Positions 1 through 7,523 of a stretch of 46,935 bases of DNA are shown here, one piece after another. The translations under genes and the position numbers were made by a program. The DNA is from Cryobacterium tagatosivorans. Its GTDB lineage: Bacteria > Actinomycetota > Actinomycetes > Actinomycetales > Microbacteriaceae. Position 1 is the stretch's first letter. Each line of letters begins with the position of its first letter. The notes under the pieces were generated by a model. The model searched no databases and had not been told where the DNA came from. It worked only from the letters and a program-made list of their open reading frames with translations. The stretch lies in the NCBI RefSeq assembly GCF_004402215.1, contig NZ_SOEZ01000043.1, forward strand, positions 40,652-87,586, read 5' to 3'.

Positions 1-60
1 TTCGGTGGAAGCGGGTTCGGTGGAAGCGGGTTCGGTGGAAGCGGGTTCGGTGGAACCTGA
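1..60. repeat. 15-bp tandem repeat
   Basis: The unit TTCGGTGGAAGCGGG occurs three times perfectly, followed by a fourth partial copy. The 15-bp period keeps frame on both strands, giving FGGSG on plus and STEPA on minus. Confidence 0.9.
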
Positions 61-87
61 GGGGGCCGTCGGCGCTGGATCAACCAT
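1..87 (-). CDS. N-terminus of an unidentified protein with STEPA repeats (partial)
   Basis: Reading leftward from the ATG at 87-85 gives 29 codons that run off the window edge. They begin MVDPAPTAPSG and continue with STEPA pentapeptide repeats, a hydrophilic, probably disordered N-terminal tail. The start is supported by a TAGGCT box six bases upstream, the same arrangement seen at other leaderless genes here. The function cannot be told. The repeat is also open on the plus strand, where 1-60 would read as the C-terminal end of a glycine-rich protein (FGGSG repeats, then a TGA at 58-60). That alternative is not excluded, but it has no comparable supporting signal. Confidence 0.5.
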   Translation of the reverse strand, partial: MVDPAPTAPSGSTEPASTEPASTEPASTE

Positions 88-93
88 GGCGCC

Positions 94-99
94 AGCCTA
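94..99 (-). promoter_or_regulatory. -10 box TAGGCT of the leftward STEPA gene
   Basis: Read on the minus strand this is TAGGCT, then six bases, then ATG. The predicted transcript start would fall at or next to the start codon, so the mRNA should be leaderless. No convincing -35 hexamer is visible. Confidence 0.5.
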
Positions 100-231
100 G
101 CCGCCGACCCGGCGGCGAGGGCCTGCGGTCACCCGCATCGCCCGGGCGGCGAGGGAAGTCCCCGGGGCAGCGAGGCAGGCCGTGGCGTGCCACCATGGAC
201 GCCGGCGGGCGACGGACGCGAAAGGGGAGAG

Positions 232-1818
232 ATGCGGATCCGGGTCCAGGACGATGCACCTCGCACCTCAGCCGCACCACCGCGCGCGGCGCCGGGACAC
301 GGCGTCCGCACGGCCGCGCTCCTCGGACTGCTCGGCTTCGTCGTTTCCTTCGCGGGGTCGTGGCAGCCGTCGTTCTGGGGAGACGAGGCGGCGAGCGTCA
401 TGTCGGCGCAGCGGCCCCTGCCGTCGCTGTTCCGGATGCTCGGCAACGTCGACGCCGTGCACGGCGGGTATTACCTGTTCCTGCACTACTGGATCGAACT
501 CTTCGGCGCCTCGGAGCTCTCCGTACGGCTGCCGAGCGCCATCGCCGTCGGCGCGGCGACCGCGGGGACCTTCGTCCTCGCCCGGACCCTGCTCGGCGAC
601 CGCGTGGCCCTCATCGCGGCGCTGATCTTCGCCATCCTGCCACGTGTGACGTACCTGGGCGCGGAGGCGCGATCCTACGCGCTGGCCACGGCCGCCGCCG
701 TTTGGTCGACCGTACTCCTCGTGCGCGCACTCCGGCCGGACACCTCTCCCACCGCGCCCCCGGGCACGGCGCCCCCGGGCACGGCGCCACGGGCATCCGT
801 GTGGGCCGGGTATGCCGCGCTCCTCGGCGTCGGCATCATCCTGTTCGCCGACGTCATCCTCATCCTCCCGGCGCACGCGCTCGCCATGCTGCTGCTCCCC
901 GGGACGCTCGCCCTCCGGAGACGGTCGCTGGCGCCGTGGTGCCTGGCGACGGCAGCCGCGCTGGTGATGGCCGCGCCCGTGCTCCTCTGGGGGTTCGGCC
1001 AGCGCGAGCAGATTTCCTTCATCCAGCGGCGCCCGCTTCCCGGGCTCCGCGAGACCGCCGTGGTCCAGTGGTTCGGCATCGTGCCGCTGGCGATCCTCGC
1101 CTGCGCGCTCATTCTCCTGGCAGTGATCAGTGTGTTCGCCGCGCGTCGCGAGAGCGCCGCTTCCCGCCCGAACGGGGCCGCGCTCGCCGTGCTGCTCGCC
1201 TGGCTGCTCGTTCCGACGATCGTGCTGGTCGCCGCCACCTACCTCGGCGCCTCGCTCTACTCCGCCCGCTACCTCTCGTTCGCCACCCCGGCGGTCGCCA
1301 TCGCGATGGCCCTCGGCGTCGCGAGCCTGCGGGCGCGGTGGCTGCAGGCGTCGTGGCTGCAGGCGTCGGTGGTTCTGCTCGCCGTCACCCTGGCCCTGCC
1401 GACCTACCTGGCGCAGCGCGGCGAGTTAGCCAAGAACCGGGGCAGCGACTGGCGCCAGGCCTCGGAGTTGCTGCGGGCGGGCGCCCGGCCGGGCGACGCG
1501 GTCCTGTTCGACGAGAACGGGCGTCCGTCCCGGAAACCGCGCCTGGCCCTGCACCTGTATCCGGAGGCGTTCCAGGACCTGACGGACGTCCGGCTGGCCC
1601 GGCCCTACGAGTCCACCGACGGGCTGTGGGATGCGACAGTGCCGCTCGCGGCCGCCACCGACCGGCTCGCGGGCGCGAGCCGCGTCTGGCTCCTGCTCCG
1701 GGTGGGCGGCGCCGAGAGCCGGGGCAGCAGCAGCATCCCGGCCCTGGAGCGGCTGGGCTTCCGCGTCGCCGAGTCGACGACCCTCCGCCGAACCGTCGTC
1801 ATCGAAATGACAAGATAG
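232..1818 (+). CDS. GT39/GT-C family membrane glycosyltransferase (mannosyltransferase-like)
   Basis: A 528-residue multi-spanning membrane protein. After a hydrophilic N-terminus (1-25) comes a first membrane helix and then WGDEAAS, with Asp51-Glu52 in the first extracytoplasmic loop. This acidic pair is the hallmark of GT-C enzymes that use polyprenyl-phosphate sugars. A YLGAEARSYAL segment, typical of GT39-like proteins, follows, and the remainder is a series of hydrophobic helices with a soluble tail. I chose the ATG at 232 because a purine-rich AAAGGGGAGAG precedes it; a GTG at 187 would add 15 unlikely residues. The next gene, four bases downstream, encodes a polyprenyl-phosphate-mannose synthase, so mannose is the likely sugar. 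The acceptor is unknown. Two perfect 15-bp duplications are present (APPGT, WLQAS). Confidence 0.8.
   Translation: MRIRVQDDAPRTSAAPPRAAPGHGVRTAALLGLLGFVVSFAGSWQPSFWGDEAASVMSAQRPLPSLFRMLGNVDAVHGGYYLFLHYWIELFGASELSVRLPSAIAVGAATAGTFVLARTLLGDRVALIAALIFAILPRVTYLGAEARSYALATAAAVWSTVLLVRALRPDTSPTAPPGTAPPGTAPRASVWAGYAALLGVGIILFADVILILPAHALAMLLLPGTLALRRRSLAPWCLATAAALVMAAPVLLWGFGQREQISFIQRRPLPGLRETAVVQWFGIVPLAILACALILLAVISVFAARRESAASRPNGAALAVLLAWLLVPTIVLVAATYLGASLYSARYLSFATPAVAIAMALGVASLRARWLQASWLQASVVLLAVTLALPTYLAQRGELAKNRGSDWRQASELLRAGARPGDAVLFDENGRPSRKPRLALHLYPEAFQDLTDVRLARPYESTDGLWDATVPLAAATDRLAGASRVWLLLRVGGAESRGSSSIPALERLGFRVAESTTLRRTVVIEMTR
754..783 (+). repeat. In-frame 15-bp tandem duplication (APPGT)
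   Basis: GCGCCCCCGGGCACG occurs twice back to back, followed by a partial third copy. It encodes APPGT repeats in a loop of the membrane glycosyltransferase. Confidence 0.85.
1339..1368 (+). repeat. In-frame 15-bp tandem duplication (WLQAS)
   Basis: TGGCTGCAGGCGTCG is perfectly duplicated and encodes WLQAS twice at the edge of a membrane helix. The lack of divergence suggests a recent event. Confidence 0.85.
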
Positions 1819-1822
1819 CCTC

Positions 1823-2578
1823 ATGCCGCACACGCTCGTCATCATCCCGACGTACAACGAACGCGAGAATATCGAGCCGATCGTCACCCGCGTGCTGGCG
1901 GCCGTTCCCGGTGCCGACATCCTGATCGTCGACGACGCGTCGCCGGATGGCACCGGCGTCCTCGCTGACGCCCTCTCGGCCCGGCACACGAACGTGCACG
2001 TGCTGCACCGCCTCGCAAAAAACGGCCTCGGCGCCGCCTATCTCGAGGCCTTCACCTGGGGCCTCTCCCGTGGCTACCACCGACTGGTGCAGATGGATGC
2101 CGACGGCTCGCACCGTCCGGAACAGCTGCCGGGCCTGCTCGCCGCAGCCGACACGGCGGACGTCGTGATGGGTTCGCGCTGGGTCCCCGGCGGCGCGGTG
2201 CGCAACTGGCCGTGGCACCGCCTCGCCCTCTCGCGCGCCGGCTCGTCGTACTCGCGCATCCTGCTCAACCTGCCGCAGCGCGACGTGACCGGCGGCTTCC
2301 GGGTCTACTCGGCGAGCGCCCTCGAGCGAATGCAGCTTTCTCGCGTCGACAGCCTCGGATACTGCTTCCAAATCGACATGCTGCTGCACGCCGTGCGCGC
2401 CGGGCTGCGCGTCGTCGAAGTGCCCATCACGTTCATCGAGCGCACCCACGGCAGGTCGAAGATGAGCGGCGGGATCGTGCTCGAGGCGATGGCCCGGGTG
2501 ACCCTCTGGGGCCTCAGCGGACGGGGAATCCGCCGGCCGCGCGCGACGGCGCCGGCATCCTCCTCCCGCACGGGCTAG
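1823..2578 (+). CDS. Polyprenol-phosphate mannosyltransferase (Ppm1/DPM1-like, GT2)
   Basis: A 251-residue GT-A fold glycosyltransferase that should transfer mannose from GDP-mannose to polyprenyl phosphate on the cytoplasmic membrane face. Visible motifs are PTYNERENI at 9-17, the nucleotide-binding VDDASPDGT from Asp37-Asp38, the metal-binding DAD at 92-94 in MDADGSH, and the VTGGFRVY and RTHGRSKMSGG segments typical of dolichol-phosphate-mannose synthases. It lacks the extra membrane domain of fused mycobacterial Ppm1, so it is the catalytic domain only. Its ATG lies four bases after the stop of the membrane glycosyltransferase, pointing to one operon that makes and uses the lipid-linked mannose. 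The C-terminal 15 residues are a low-complexity tail. Confidence 0.9.
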   Translation: MPHTLVIIPTYNERENIEPIVTRVLAAVPGADILIVDDASPDGTGVLADALSARHTNVHVLHRLAKNGLGAAYLEAFTWGLSRGYHRLVQMDADGSHRPEQLPGLLAAADTADVVMGSRWVPGGAVRNWPWHRLALSRAGSSYSRILLNLPQRDVTGGFRVYSASALERMQLSRVDSLGYCFQIDMLLHAVRAGLRVVEVPITFIERTHGRSKMSGGIVLEAMARVTLWGLSGRGIRRPRATAPASSSRTG

Positions 2579-2638
2579 CCGTCCGGGCACGTCTTCCCGC
2601 GCCGACGCTGGGAGTTTGCGTAACGGTTTGGGAGTTAT

Positions 2639-2686
2639 GGTCATTGTGACTATATGATGGGTGTTGCAGTTAGAGTCACTTTGACC
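2639..2686 (+). promoter_or_regulatory. Candidate NrtR operator pair over the nad operon promoter
   Basis: Two inverted copies of one 16-bp motif lie upstream of nrtR: GGTCATTGTGACTATA at 2639-2654, and its reverse form at 2671-2686 (reverse complement GGTCAAAGTGACTCTA). They agree at 13 of 16 positions. Each contains an 11-bp palindrome GTCA-N3-TGAC (2640-2650 and 2675-2685). The first abuts TATGAT at 2653-2658, a plausible -10 box, so binding would block transcription. The position in front of an NrtR gene suggests autoregulation. Assignment to NrtR is inference from context. Confidence 0.6.
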
Positions 2687-2708
2687 TTTACCTAGTGGAT
2701 GTCCCCCC

Positions 2709-3401
2709 ATGACCTCGAAGAACCAGTCCACGCTCGCCGTGTCGACGGTGATCTTCGCGCTGCGCCCTGACGAGGCATCCGGACTGATGACGCTGTGGCT
2801 GCCGCTCGTGCGCCGCATCCGGGAACCGCACCTCGGCCAGTGGGCACTGCCGGGCGGCTGGCTCCCCGGCGACGAGGAACTGGCGGCGGCGGCGTCTCGG
2901 ACCCTGCGGGAGACGACGGGCCTGGCCCCGAAGTACCTCGAGCAGCTGTACACCTTCGGCGACCTGGGCCGCTCTCCCGGCAACCGCGTCGTATCGGTCG
3001 TCTACTGGGCGCTCGTGCAGTCCGACGAGGCCGCGCTGGCGGCCGTCGGCGAGAACGTGCAGTGGTTCCCCGCCGACCGACTGCCCGAGCTCGCCTTCGA
3101 CCACAACCGGATCGTCGACTACGCGCTCTGGCGCCTGCGCACGAAGGTCGAATACTCCCGCATCGCGCACGCCTTCCTCGGCGAGACCTTCACCCTCGCC
3201 CAGTTGCGCGACGTGCACGAGGCCGTGCTGCAGAAGCCCCTCGACCCGGCGAACTTCCGCCGCACGGTCGAGGCATCCGGCACCGTCGTCGACACCGGCC
3301 AGCACCTCGCCGGCGCCCGCCATCGCCCCCCGCGCCTGTACCGCTACAACGATTCCAGCCGCCTCGCCGATCAGGGGCCGCTCGGCCCCTCCATCGGCTG
3401 A
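2709..3401 (+). CDS. nrtR: NrtR-type NAD biosynthesis repressor (Nudix domain + winged helix)
   Basis: A 230-residue protein with an N-terminal Nudix-like domain (about 8-130) and a C-terminal winged helix-turn-helix (about 145-225, with NFRRTVEASG and a final RPPRLYRYN). The Nudix box at 49-72 is degenerate: the REXXEE core reads RTLRET, so hydrolysis is probably lost. That is usual for NrtR regulators, which sense ADP-ribose as a sign of NAD turnover. It heads the nadA-nadB-nadC-desulfurase series, 81 bp before nadA, with operator-like palindromes just upstream. The ATG follows a run of C with no good ribosome-binding site, so a short or leaderless transcript is possible. Confidence 0.88.
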   Translation: MTSKNQSTLAVSTVIFALRPDEASGLMTLWLPLVRRIREPHLGQWALPGGWLPGDEELAAAASRTLRETTGLAPKYLEQLYTFGDLGRSPGNRVVSVVYWALVQSDEAALAAVGENVQWFPADRLPELAFDHNRIVDYALWRLRTKVEYSRIAHAFLGETFTLAQLRDVHEAVLQKPLDPANFRRTVEASGTVVDTGQHLAGARHRPPRLYRYNDSSRLADQGPLGPSIG

Positions 3402-3418
3402 CAACACGCCCCGACCCG

Positions 3419-3468
3419 CCGACCACGACACCCAGCCAGACACCCGACCACGACACCCGACCAGACAC
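3419..3468 (+). repeat. 25-bp direct repeat in the nrtR-nadA spacer
   Basis: Two near-identical 25-bp units (3419-3443 and 3444-3468) fill most of the spacer. They begin CCGACCACGACACCC and differ only in the middle (AGC versus GAC). They end just before the AAGGA ribosome-binding site of nadA. Confidence 0.8.
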
Positions 3469-3482
3469 CAAGGACCAACGCC

Positions 3483-4865
3483 ATGAACATTGCATCGGTT
3501 GACCGGACCATCCAGCTCATCACCACGGGCGAGGCGGCCGGCAGCACCTGCAGCCCCGATCTCGCCACCGCCCCGTGGGAGTTCGACGCCGGCACGCCCG
3601 GCTACGGCCCCGGGTCCTCGATGGGCGACGTCATCCCGACCGGATCGCCGCGCCAGGGCGAACTGCCGGAGCGGTACCGCACGGCGTCCACGGAGGAGCT
3701 GCGCGCGCGCATCCGTTCCGCCAAGGACACTCTCGGCGACCGGGTGCTCGTGCTCGGGCATTTCTACCAGCGCGACGAGGTGCTGCAGCACGCCGACTTC
3801 GTGGGCGACTCGTTCCAGCTCGCGCAGGCGGCCAGGAGCCACCCGGAGGCCGAGGCGATTGTGTTCTGCGGCGTGCACTTCATGGCGGAGACGGCCGACC
3901 TGCTCTCCGGCGACGACCAGGCCGTCATCCTGCCGAACCTGGCCGCCGGCTGCTCGATGGCCGACATGGCCGACATCGACTCGGTCACCGAGTGCTGGGA
4001 GCAGCTCGAGGAGTTGTACGGCACCGAGCCGGATGCCGACGGCCGCGTCCCGGTGATCCCGGTCACCTACATGAACTCCTCCGCGGCGCTCAAGGGCTTC
4101 TGCGGCGAGCACGGCGGCATCGTCTGCACCTCCTCGAACGCCGAGACGGTGCTGGAGTGGGCCTTCGAGCGCGGCCAGCGCGTGCTGTTCTTCCCCGACC
4201 AGCACCTCGGCCGCAACACCGCCAAGGCGATGGGCGTGCCGCTCGAGCGGATGCCGATGTGGAACCCGCGCAAGCCCCTCGGCGGCAGCACGGCCGAGGA
4301 GCTCGACTCCGCCCGGGTCATCCTCTGGCACGGCTTCTGCAGCGTGCACAAGCGCTTCACGGTCGACCAGATCGCCACGGCCCGGGTGGAGCACCCCGGT
4401 GTGCGCGTGATCGTGCACCCGGAGTGCCCGATGCCCGTCGTCGACGCGGCCGACGAGTACGGCTCGACCGACTACATCCGCAAGGCGATCGCGGCCGCGC
4501 CGGCCGGCTCGACCTTCGCGATCGGCACCGAGATCAACCTGGTGCAGCGGCTCGCCGCCCAGCACCCGGAGCACACGATCTTCTGCCTCGACCCGGTCGT
4601 CTGCCCCTGCTCGACCATGTACCGGATCCACTCGGGCTACCTCGCGTGGGTGCTCGAGGCGCTCGTCGGCTCGGCGGAACGGCCCGCCGAGATCCTCAAC
4701 CGCATCACCGTTGCGGACGACGTCGCCGGTCACGCCCTCGTCGCCCTCGAGCGGATGCTCGCCGCCAGGCCGCCCGCCGCGGCGGGCGAGCCTGCCCCGG
4801 TGGTCGAGCCTGCCCCGGTGGTCGAGCCCGTCGAGACCCCGACCGCCGCCCGGGCCGAGGCCTGA
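3483..4865 (+). CDS. nadA: Quinolinate synthase NadA
   Basis: A 460-residue iron-sulfur enzyme that condenses iminoaspartate with dihydroxyacetone phosphate to quinolinate, the second step of de novo NAD synthesis. Candidate [4Fe-4S] ligands are Cys129 (IVFCGVHFMAE), Cys215 (IVCTSSNA) and Cys374/Cys376 (VVCPCSTMYRIH). AAGGA lies 9-10 bases before the ATG. The N-terminal ~60 residues are the extension I would expect in actinobacterial NadA. The C-terminal tail after about residue 425 is unusual: it reads GEPAPVVEPAPVVEPVETP and corresponds to a dispersed genomic repeat translated in frame. The operon also supplies a cysteine desulfurase that could build its cluster. nadB begins two bases after the stop. 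Confidence 0.96.
   Translation: MNIASVDRTIQLITTGEAAGSTCSPDLATAPWEFDAGTPGYGPGSSMGDVIPTGSPRQGELPERYRTASTEELRARIRSAKDTLGDRVLVLGHFYQRDEVLQHADFVGDSFQLAQAARSHPEAEAIVFCGVHFMAETADLLSGDDQAVILPNLAAGCSMADMADIDSVTECWEQLEELYGTEPDADGRVPVIPVTYMNSSAALKGFCGEHGGIVCTSSNAETVLEWAFERGQRVLFFPDQHLGRNTAKAMGVPLERMPMWNPRKPLGGSTAEELDSARVILWHGFCSVHKRFTVDQIATARVEHPGVRVIVHPECPMPVVDAADEYGSTDYIRKAIAAAPAGSTFAIGTEINLVQRLAAQHPEHTIFCLDPVVCPCSTMYRIHSGYLAWVLEALVGSAERPAEILNRITVADDVAGHALVALERMLAARPPAAAGEPAPVVEPAPVVEPVETPTAARAEA
4813..4841 (+). repeat. Dispersed repeat copy inside the 3' end of nadA
   Basis: GGTGGTCGAGCCCGTCGAGA is the core of this copy, preceded by an 18-bp partial tandem duplication (GTGGTCGAGCCTGCCCCG) from about 4799. 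The reverse complement of the core matches the copies in nadB at 5420-5489, and a diverged copy lies at 8685-8711. Here it encodes VVEPVETP. Confidence 0.75.
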
Positions 4866-4867
4866 CC

Positions 4868-6658
4868 ATGGCATCCGTGCTCGTGGTCGGCAGCGGCCTC
4901 GCCGGCCTCACCGCCGCCGTGCGCGCGACCGACGCGGGCCACGACGTCACCCTGGTGACCAAGGCCGCGCTACCCGAAGGCAACACCCGCCACGCCCAGG
5001 GCGGGATCGCGGCGGCCCTGTTCCCCGACGACTCCGTCGACACGCACATCCTCGACACGCTCCGCGCGGGGGCGGGGCTCTGCGACCCGGCTGCCGTGCG
5101 CGTGCTCTGCGCCGAGGGGCCGGCGCGCGTGCGCGACCTGATCCGCTTCGGCGTCGACTTCGACAGCGACGACTCAGGCCTCACCAGGGGCCTCGAGGCC
5201 GCCCACTCGCGCTCGCGCGTGCTGCACGCCGGCGGCGACGCCACCGGCGCCGCGATCGAAGCCGCCCTCGTGGCGACCGTGCGGACGCGGGCTGATGCCC
5301 GCCCGGCCGGAACACCGAGGACTGCCGGGATCGGCACGCTGCGGATCCTCGAACACACGATGCTCACCGACCTCGTCGTGCTGGACGGACGTGTCGTGGG
5401 CGCGACCGTGGTCGGGGCCGGTCTCGACAAGCTCGATCAGCGGGGGCTCGACCACACGGAGACGGGTCTCGACAGGCTCGACCACCGGGTCCTGGATGCC
5501 GACGCGGTGATCCTCGCCACCGGCGGCGCGGGCTCCCTCTACCGGCACACCACGAACCCGTCCATCGCCACGGGCGACGGGGTCGCCGCGGCCTGGCGGG
5601 CCGGGGCATCCGTTGCCGACCTCGAGTTCTACCAGTTCCACCCCACCGCGCTGGCGATCCCCGGGACGCCGCTCGTCTCCGAAGCCGTCCGCGGCGAGGG
5701 CGCCGTGCTGCGGAACGCCCAGGGCGAACGCTTCCTGCTCGGCGTGCACCCCGATGCCGAACTCGGCCCGCGCGACGTCGTTGCCCGCGCCATCGCCCGC
5801 GAAATGGCCGGCCAGGGCGGCGAACCGGTGCTGCTGGATGCGACCGGACTCGGCCGCGAGCTGCTGGAATCTCGCTTCCCCACGATCACCGCGGCCTGCC
5901 TTGCGGCCGGCCTCGACTGGGCGCTCGAGCCGATCCCGGTGGCCCCGGCTGCGCACTACTGGATGGGCGGCATCGTCACCGATATCTGGGGACGCAGTTC
6001 GCTCCCCGGCCTGTACGCGGTCGGCGAGGCCGCGCGCACCGGCGCCCACGGGGCCAACCGGCTGGCCTCGAACTCCCTGCTCGAAGCCGCGGTCTTCGCC
6101 GACCGTGCCGTGCGCGCGCTCTCCCTCCCGGAGCCCCTTGCGCCCGCCTCCTCTTCCGAATTCGACGGGGATTTTGCTCGACACGCCGCCCTGGCGGTGC
6201 CGCGCTCCGGCGTGTCCGCGGAAATGTCCGTGGAATTCGACGGGGGTTCGACGTCCGGAGGCCCGAACGGCGGGTTCTCGCGGGAGGCCCTGCAGGGGCT
6301 GATGTGGGAGTCGGCCGGTGTACTGCGCAGCGGGGAGGGACTCGCCGCTGCCGCGGTGACCCTGGCCGGCTGGGCCAGGCCCGAAACCGGTCCCGGCGCC
6401 TCGGTGCGAGCGCACGAAGACGCCAACCTGCTCGACCTCGCGCGGATCACCGTGCAGGCCGCCCTCGCCCGCGAGGAGTCCCGGGGCGCCCACCACCGCG
6501 CCGACTTCCCCTCCGTTCGCGCCGAGCTCGCCTACCCGCTGGCCTGGGCGCTCGGGGGCGACCGGGCGACCGGCACACACCTGCCGCGCCGCGCCGACCC
6601 GGCACCACGCGCGGTCCTCGCACACGTCCCCCAGGCCGAGGAGGCCATCGCATGCTGA
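4868..6658 (+). CDS. nadB: L-aspartate oxidase NadB
   Basis: A 596-residue flavoprotein that oxidises L-aspartate to iminoaspartate, the NadA substrate. The FAD-binding GSGLAGLTAA lies near the N-terminus, followed by GNTRHAQGGIAAA, the active-site segments EFYQFHPTAL, SEAVRGEGA and APAAHYWMGGI, and the FAD-binding GANRLASNSLLEA. The protein is longer than usual (about 530-550) because of two insertions. Residues ~185-207 (GLDKLDQRGLDH... ) are translated copies of a dispersed repeat. Residues ~427-472 form a Ser/Gly-rich linker containing two copies of EFDG. Both lie in loops, so the enzyme is probably still active. The ATG at 4868 follows nadA closely, and the stop overlaps the nadC start (ATGCTGA). 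Confidence 0.95.
   Translation: MASVLVVGSGLAGLTAAVRATDAGHDVTLVTKAALPEGNTRHAQGGIAAALFPDDSVDTHILDTLRAGAGLCDPAAVRVLCAEGPARVRDLIRFGVDFDSDDSGLTRGLEAAHSRSRVLHAGGDATGAAIEAALVATVRTRADARPAGTPRTAGIGTLRILEHTMLTDLVVLDGRVVGATVVGAGLDKLDQRGLDHTETGLDRLDHRVLDADAVILATGGAGSLYRHTTNPSIATGDGVAAAWRAGASVADLEFYQFHPTALAIPGTPLVSEAVRGEGAVLRNAQGERFLLGVHPDAELGPRDVVARAIAREMAGQGGEPVLLDATGLGRELLESRFPTITAACLAAGLDWALEPIPVAPAAHYWMGGIVTDIWGRSSLPGLYAVGEAARTGAHGANRLASNSLLEAAVFADRAVRALSLPEPLAPASSSEFDGDFARHAALAVPRSGVSAEMSVEFDGGSTSGGPNGGFSREALQGLMWESAGVLRSGEGLAAAAVTLAGWARPETGPGASVRAHEDANLLDLARITVQAALAREESRGAHHRADFPSVRAELAYPLAWALGGDRATGTHLPRRADPAPRAVLAHVPQAEEAIAC
5420..5489 (-). repeat. Two dispersed repeat copies inside nadB
   Basis: GTCTCGACAAGCTCGATCAG (from 5421) and GTCTCGACAGGCTCGACCAC (from 5466) are two copies of one repeat, about 45 bp apart. 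Their reverse complement matches the copy in nadA (GTGGTCGAGCCCGTCGAGAC). They add about 25 residues without shifting the frame. Confidence 0.8.
6158..6245 (+). repeat. Direct and inverted repeats within a nadB linker
   Basis: GAATTCGACGGGG is repeated exactly at 6158-6170 and 6233-6245, 75 bp apart and so in frame. Between them lies an inverted repeat, GACACGCCG (6180-6188) and CGGCGTGTC (6208-6216). The layout, direct repeats around a hairpin, looks like a small inserted element that left coding intact. Confidence 0.65.
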
Positions 6659-7512
6659 CCAGTCACGCCATCGACACCGTTGTGCGCGCCGCGCTCGATG
6701 AGGACGCCCCGTGGGGCGACCTCACCTCCGAGGCCCTCATCCCCGCCGACGCGCTCGCGACCGCGCAGCTGGTCGCCCGCGAGCCCGGGGTGTTCAGCGG
6801 CGAAGCCGTGTTCGAGGCCGCGTTCCGGCTCACCGACCCGCGCATCCTCGTGCACCGCGTCGCCGCGGACGGCGCCAGGTTCGAGGCGGGCGAGGTGCTC
6901 GCCGAGGCGTCCGGCCCGGCCCGCGGCATCCTGCAGGCCGAACGGATCGGCCTGAACTTCGTGCAGCGGATGAGCGGGATCGCCACCCTCACCGCCCGGT
7001 ACGTTGCCGAAACCGAGGGCACCCGCGCCCGCATCGTCGACACCCGCAAGACCACGCCGGGGCTGCGCGCCCTCGAGCGCCAGGCGGTTCGCGACGGCGG
7101 CGGCCGGAACCACCGCTTCAGTCTGTCCGACGCCGTGATGGCCAAGGACAATCATCTGGCCGTGCTCGCCGCCGGCGGTCTAGGCCTCACCGAGGCGCTT
7201 CGGCAGGTTCGCGACCGGCTTTCGCACACCACGCACTTCGAAGTGGAGGTGGACCGGATCGACCAGATCGAGCCGGTGCTCGCCGCCGGGATCGACACGA
7301 TCATGCTCGACAACTTCACCCCGGACCTGCTCCGCGAAGGCGTCGCGATCATCGCCGGACGCGCGATCGTGGAGGCGAGCGGCGGAGTGTCCCTGGAGAC
7401 CGTCCGAGCGATCGCCGAGACCGGCGTAGACGTGATCTCGGTGGGCGCCCTCACCCACAGTGTGCGCTCGCTCGACCTCGGCCTCGACATCGTCATCCTC
7501 ACCGAGGGCTGA
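6652..7512 (+). CDS. nadC: Nicotinate-nucleotide pyrophosphorylase (carboxylating) NadC
   Basis: A 286-residue phosphoribosyltransferase that converts quinolinate and PRPP to nicotinate mononucleotide, CO2 and pyrophosphate. Diagnostic segments are EDAPWGDLTSEA near the N-terminus, ERIGLNFVQRMSGIAT, the substrate-binding VDTRKTTPGLR, VRDGGGRNHRFSLSDAVMAKDNH, and the barrel C-terminus ASGGVSLETVRAIAETGVDVISVGALTHS. Its length is standard. The ATG overlaps the nadB stop codon, so translation is coupled. Confidence 0.97.
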   Translation: MLTSHAIDTVVRAALDEDAPWGDLTSEALIPADALATAQLVAREPGVFSGEAVFEAAFRLTDPRILVHRVAADGARFEAGEVLAEASGPARGILQAERIGLNFVQRMSGIATLTARYVAETEGTRARIVDTRKTTPGLRALERQAVRDGGGRNHRFSLSDAVMAKDNHLAVLAAGGLGLTEALRQVRDRLSHTTHFEVEVDRIDQIEPVLAAGIDTIMLDNFTPDLLREGVAIIAGRAIVEASGGVSLETVRAIAETGVDVISVGALTHSVRSLDLGLDIVILTEG

Positions 7513-7523
7513 CCGGCCCGGCC

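Noticed and set aside
1..60. CRISPR-like repeat
   Set aside because: The 15-bp units are contiguous with no spacers, and no cas genes are present.
3575..6658. A 1027-codon open frame running through nadA into nadB
   Set aside because: The part before 4868 is an Arg/Gly-rich out-of-frame reading of nadA. The NadB homology begins exactly at the ATG at 4868.
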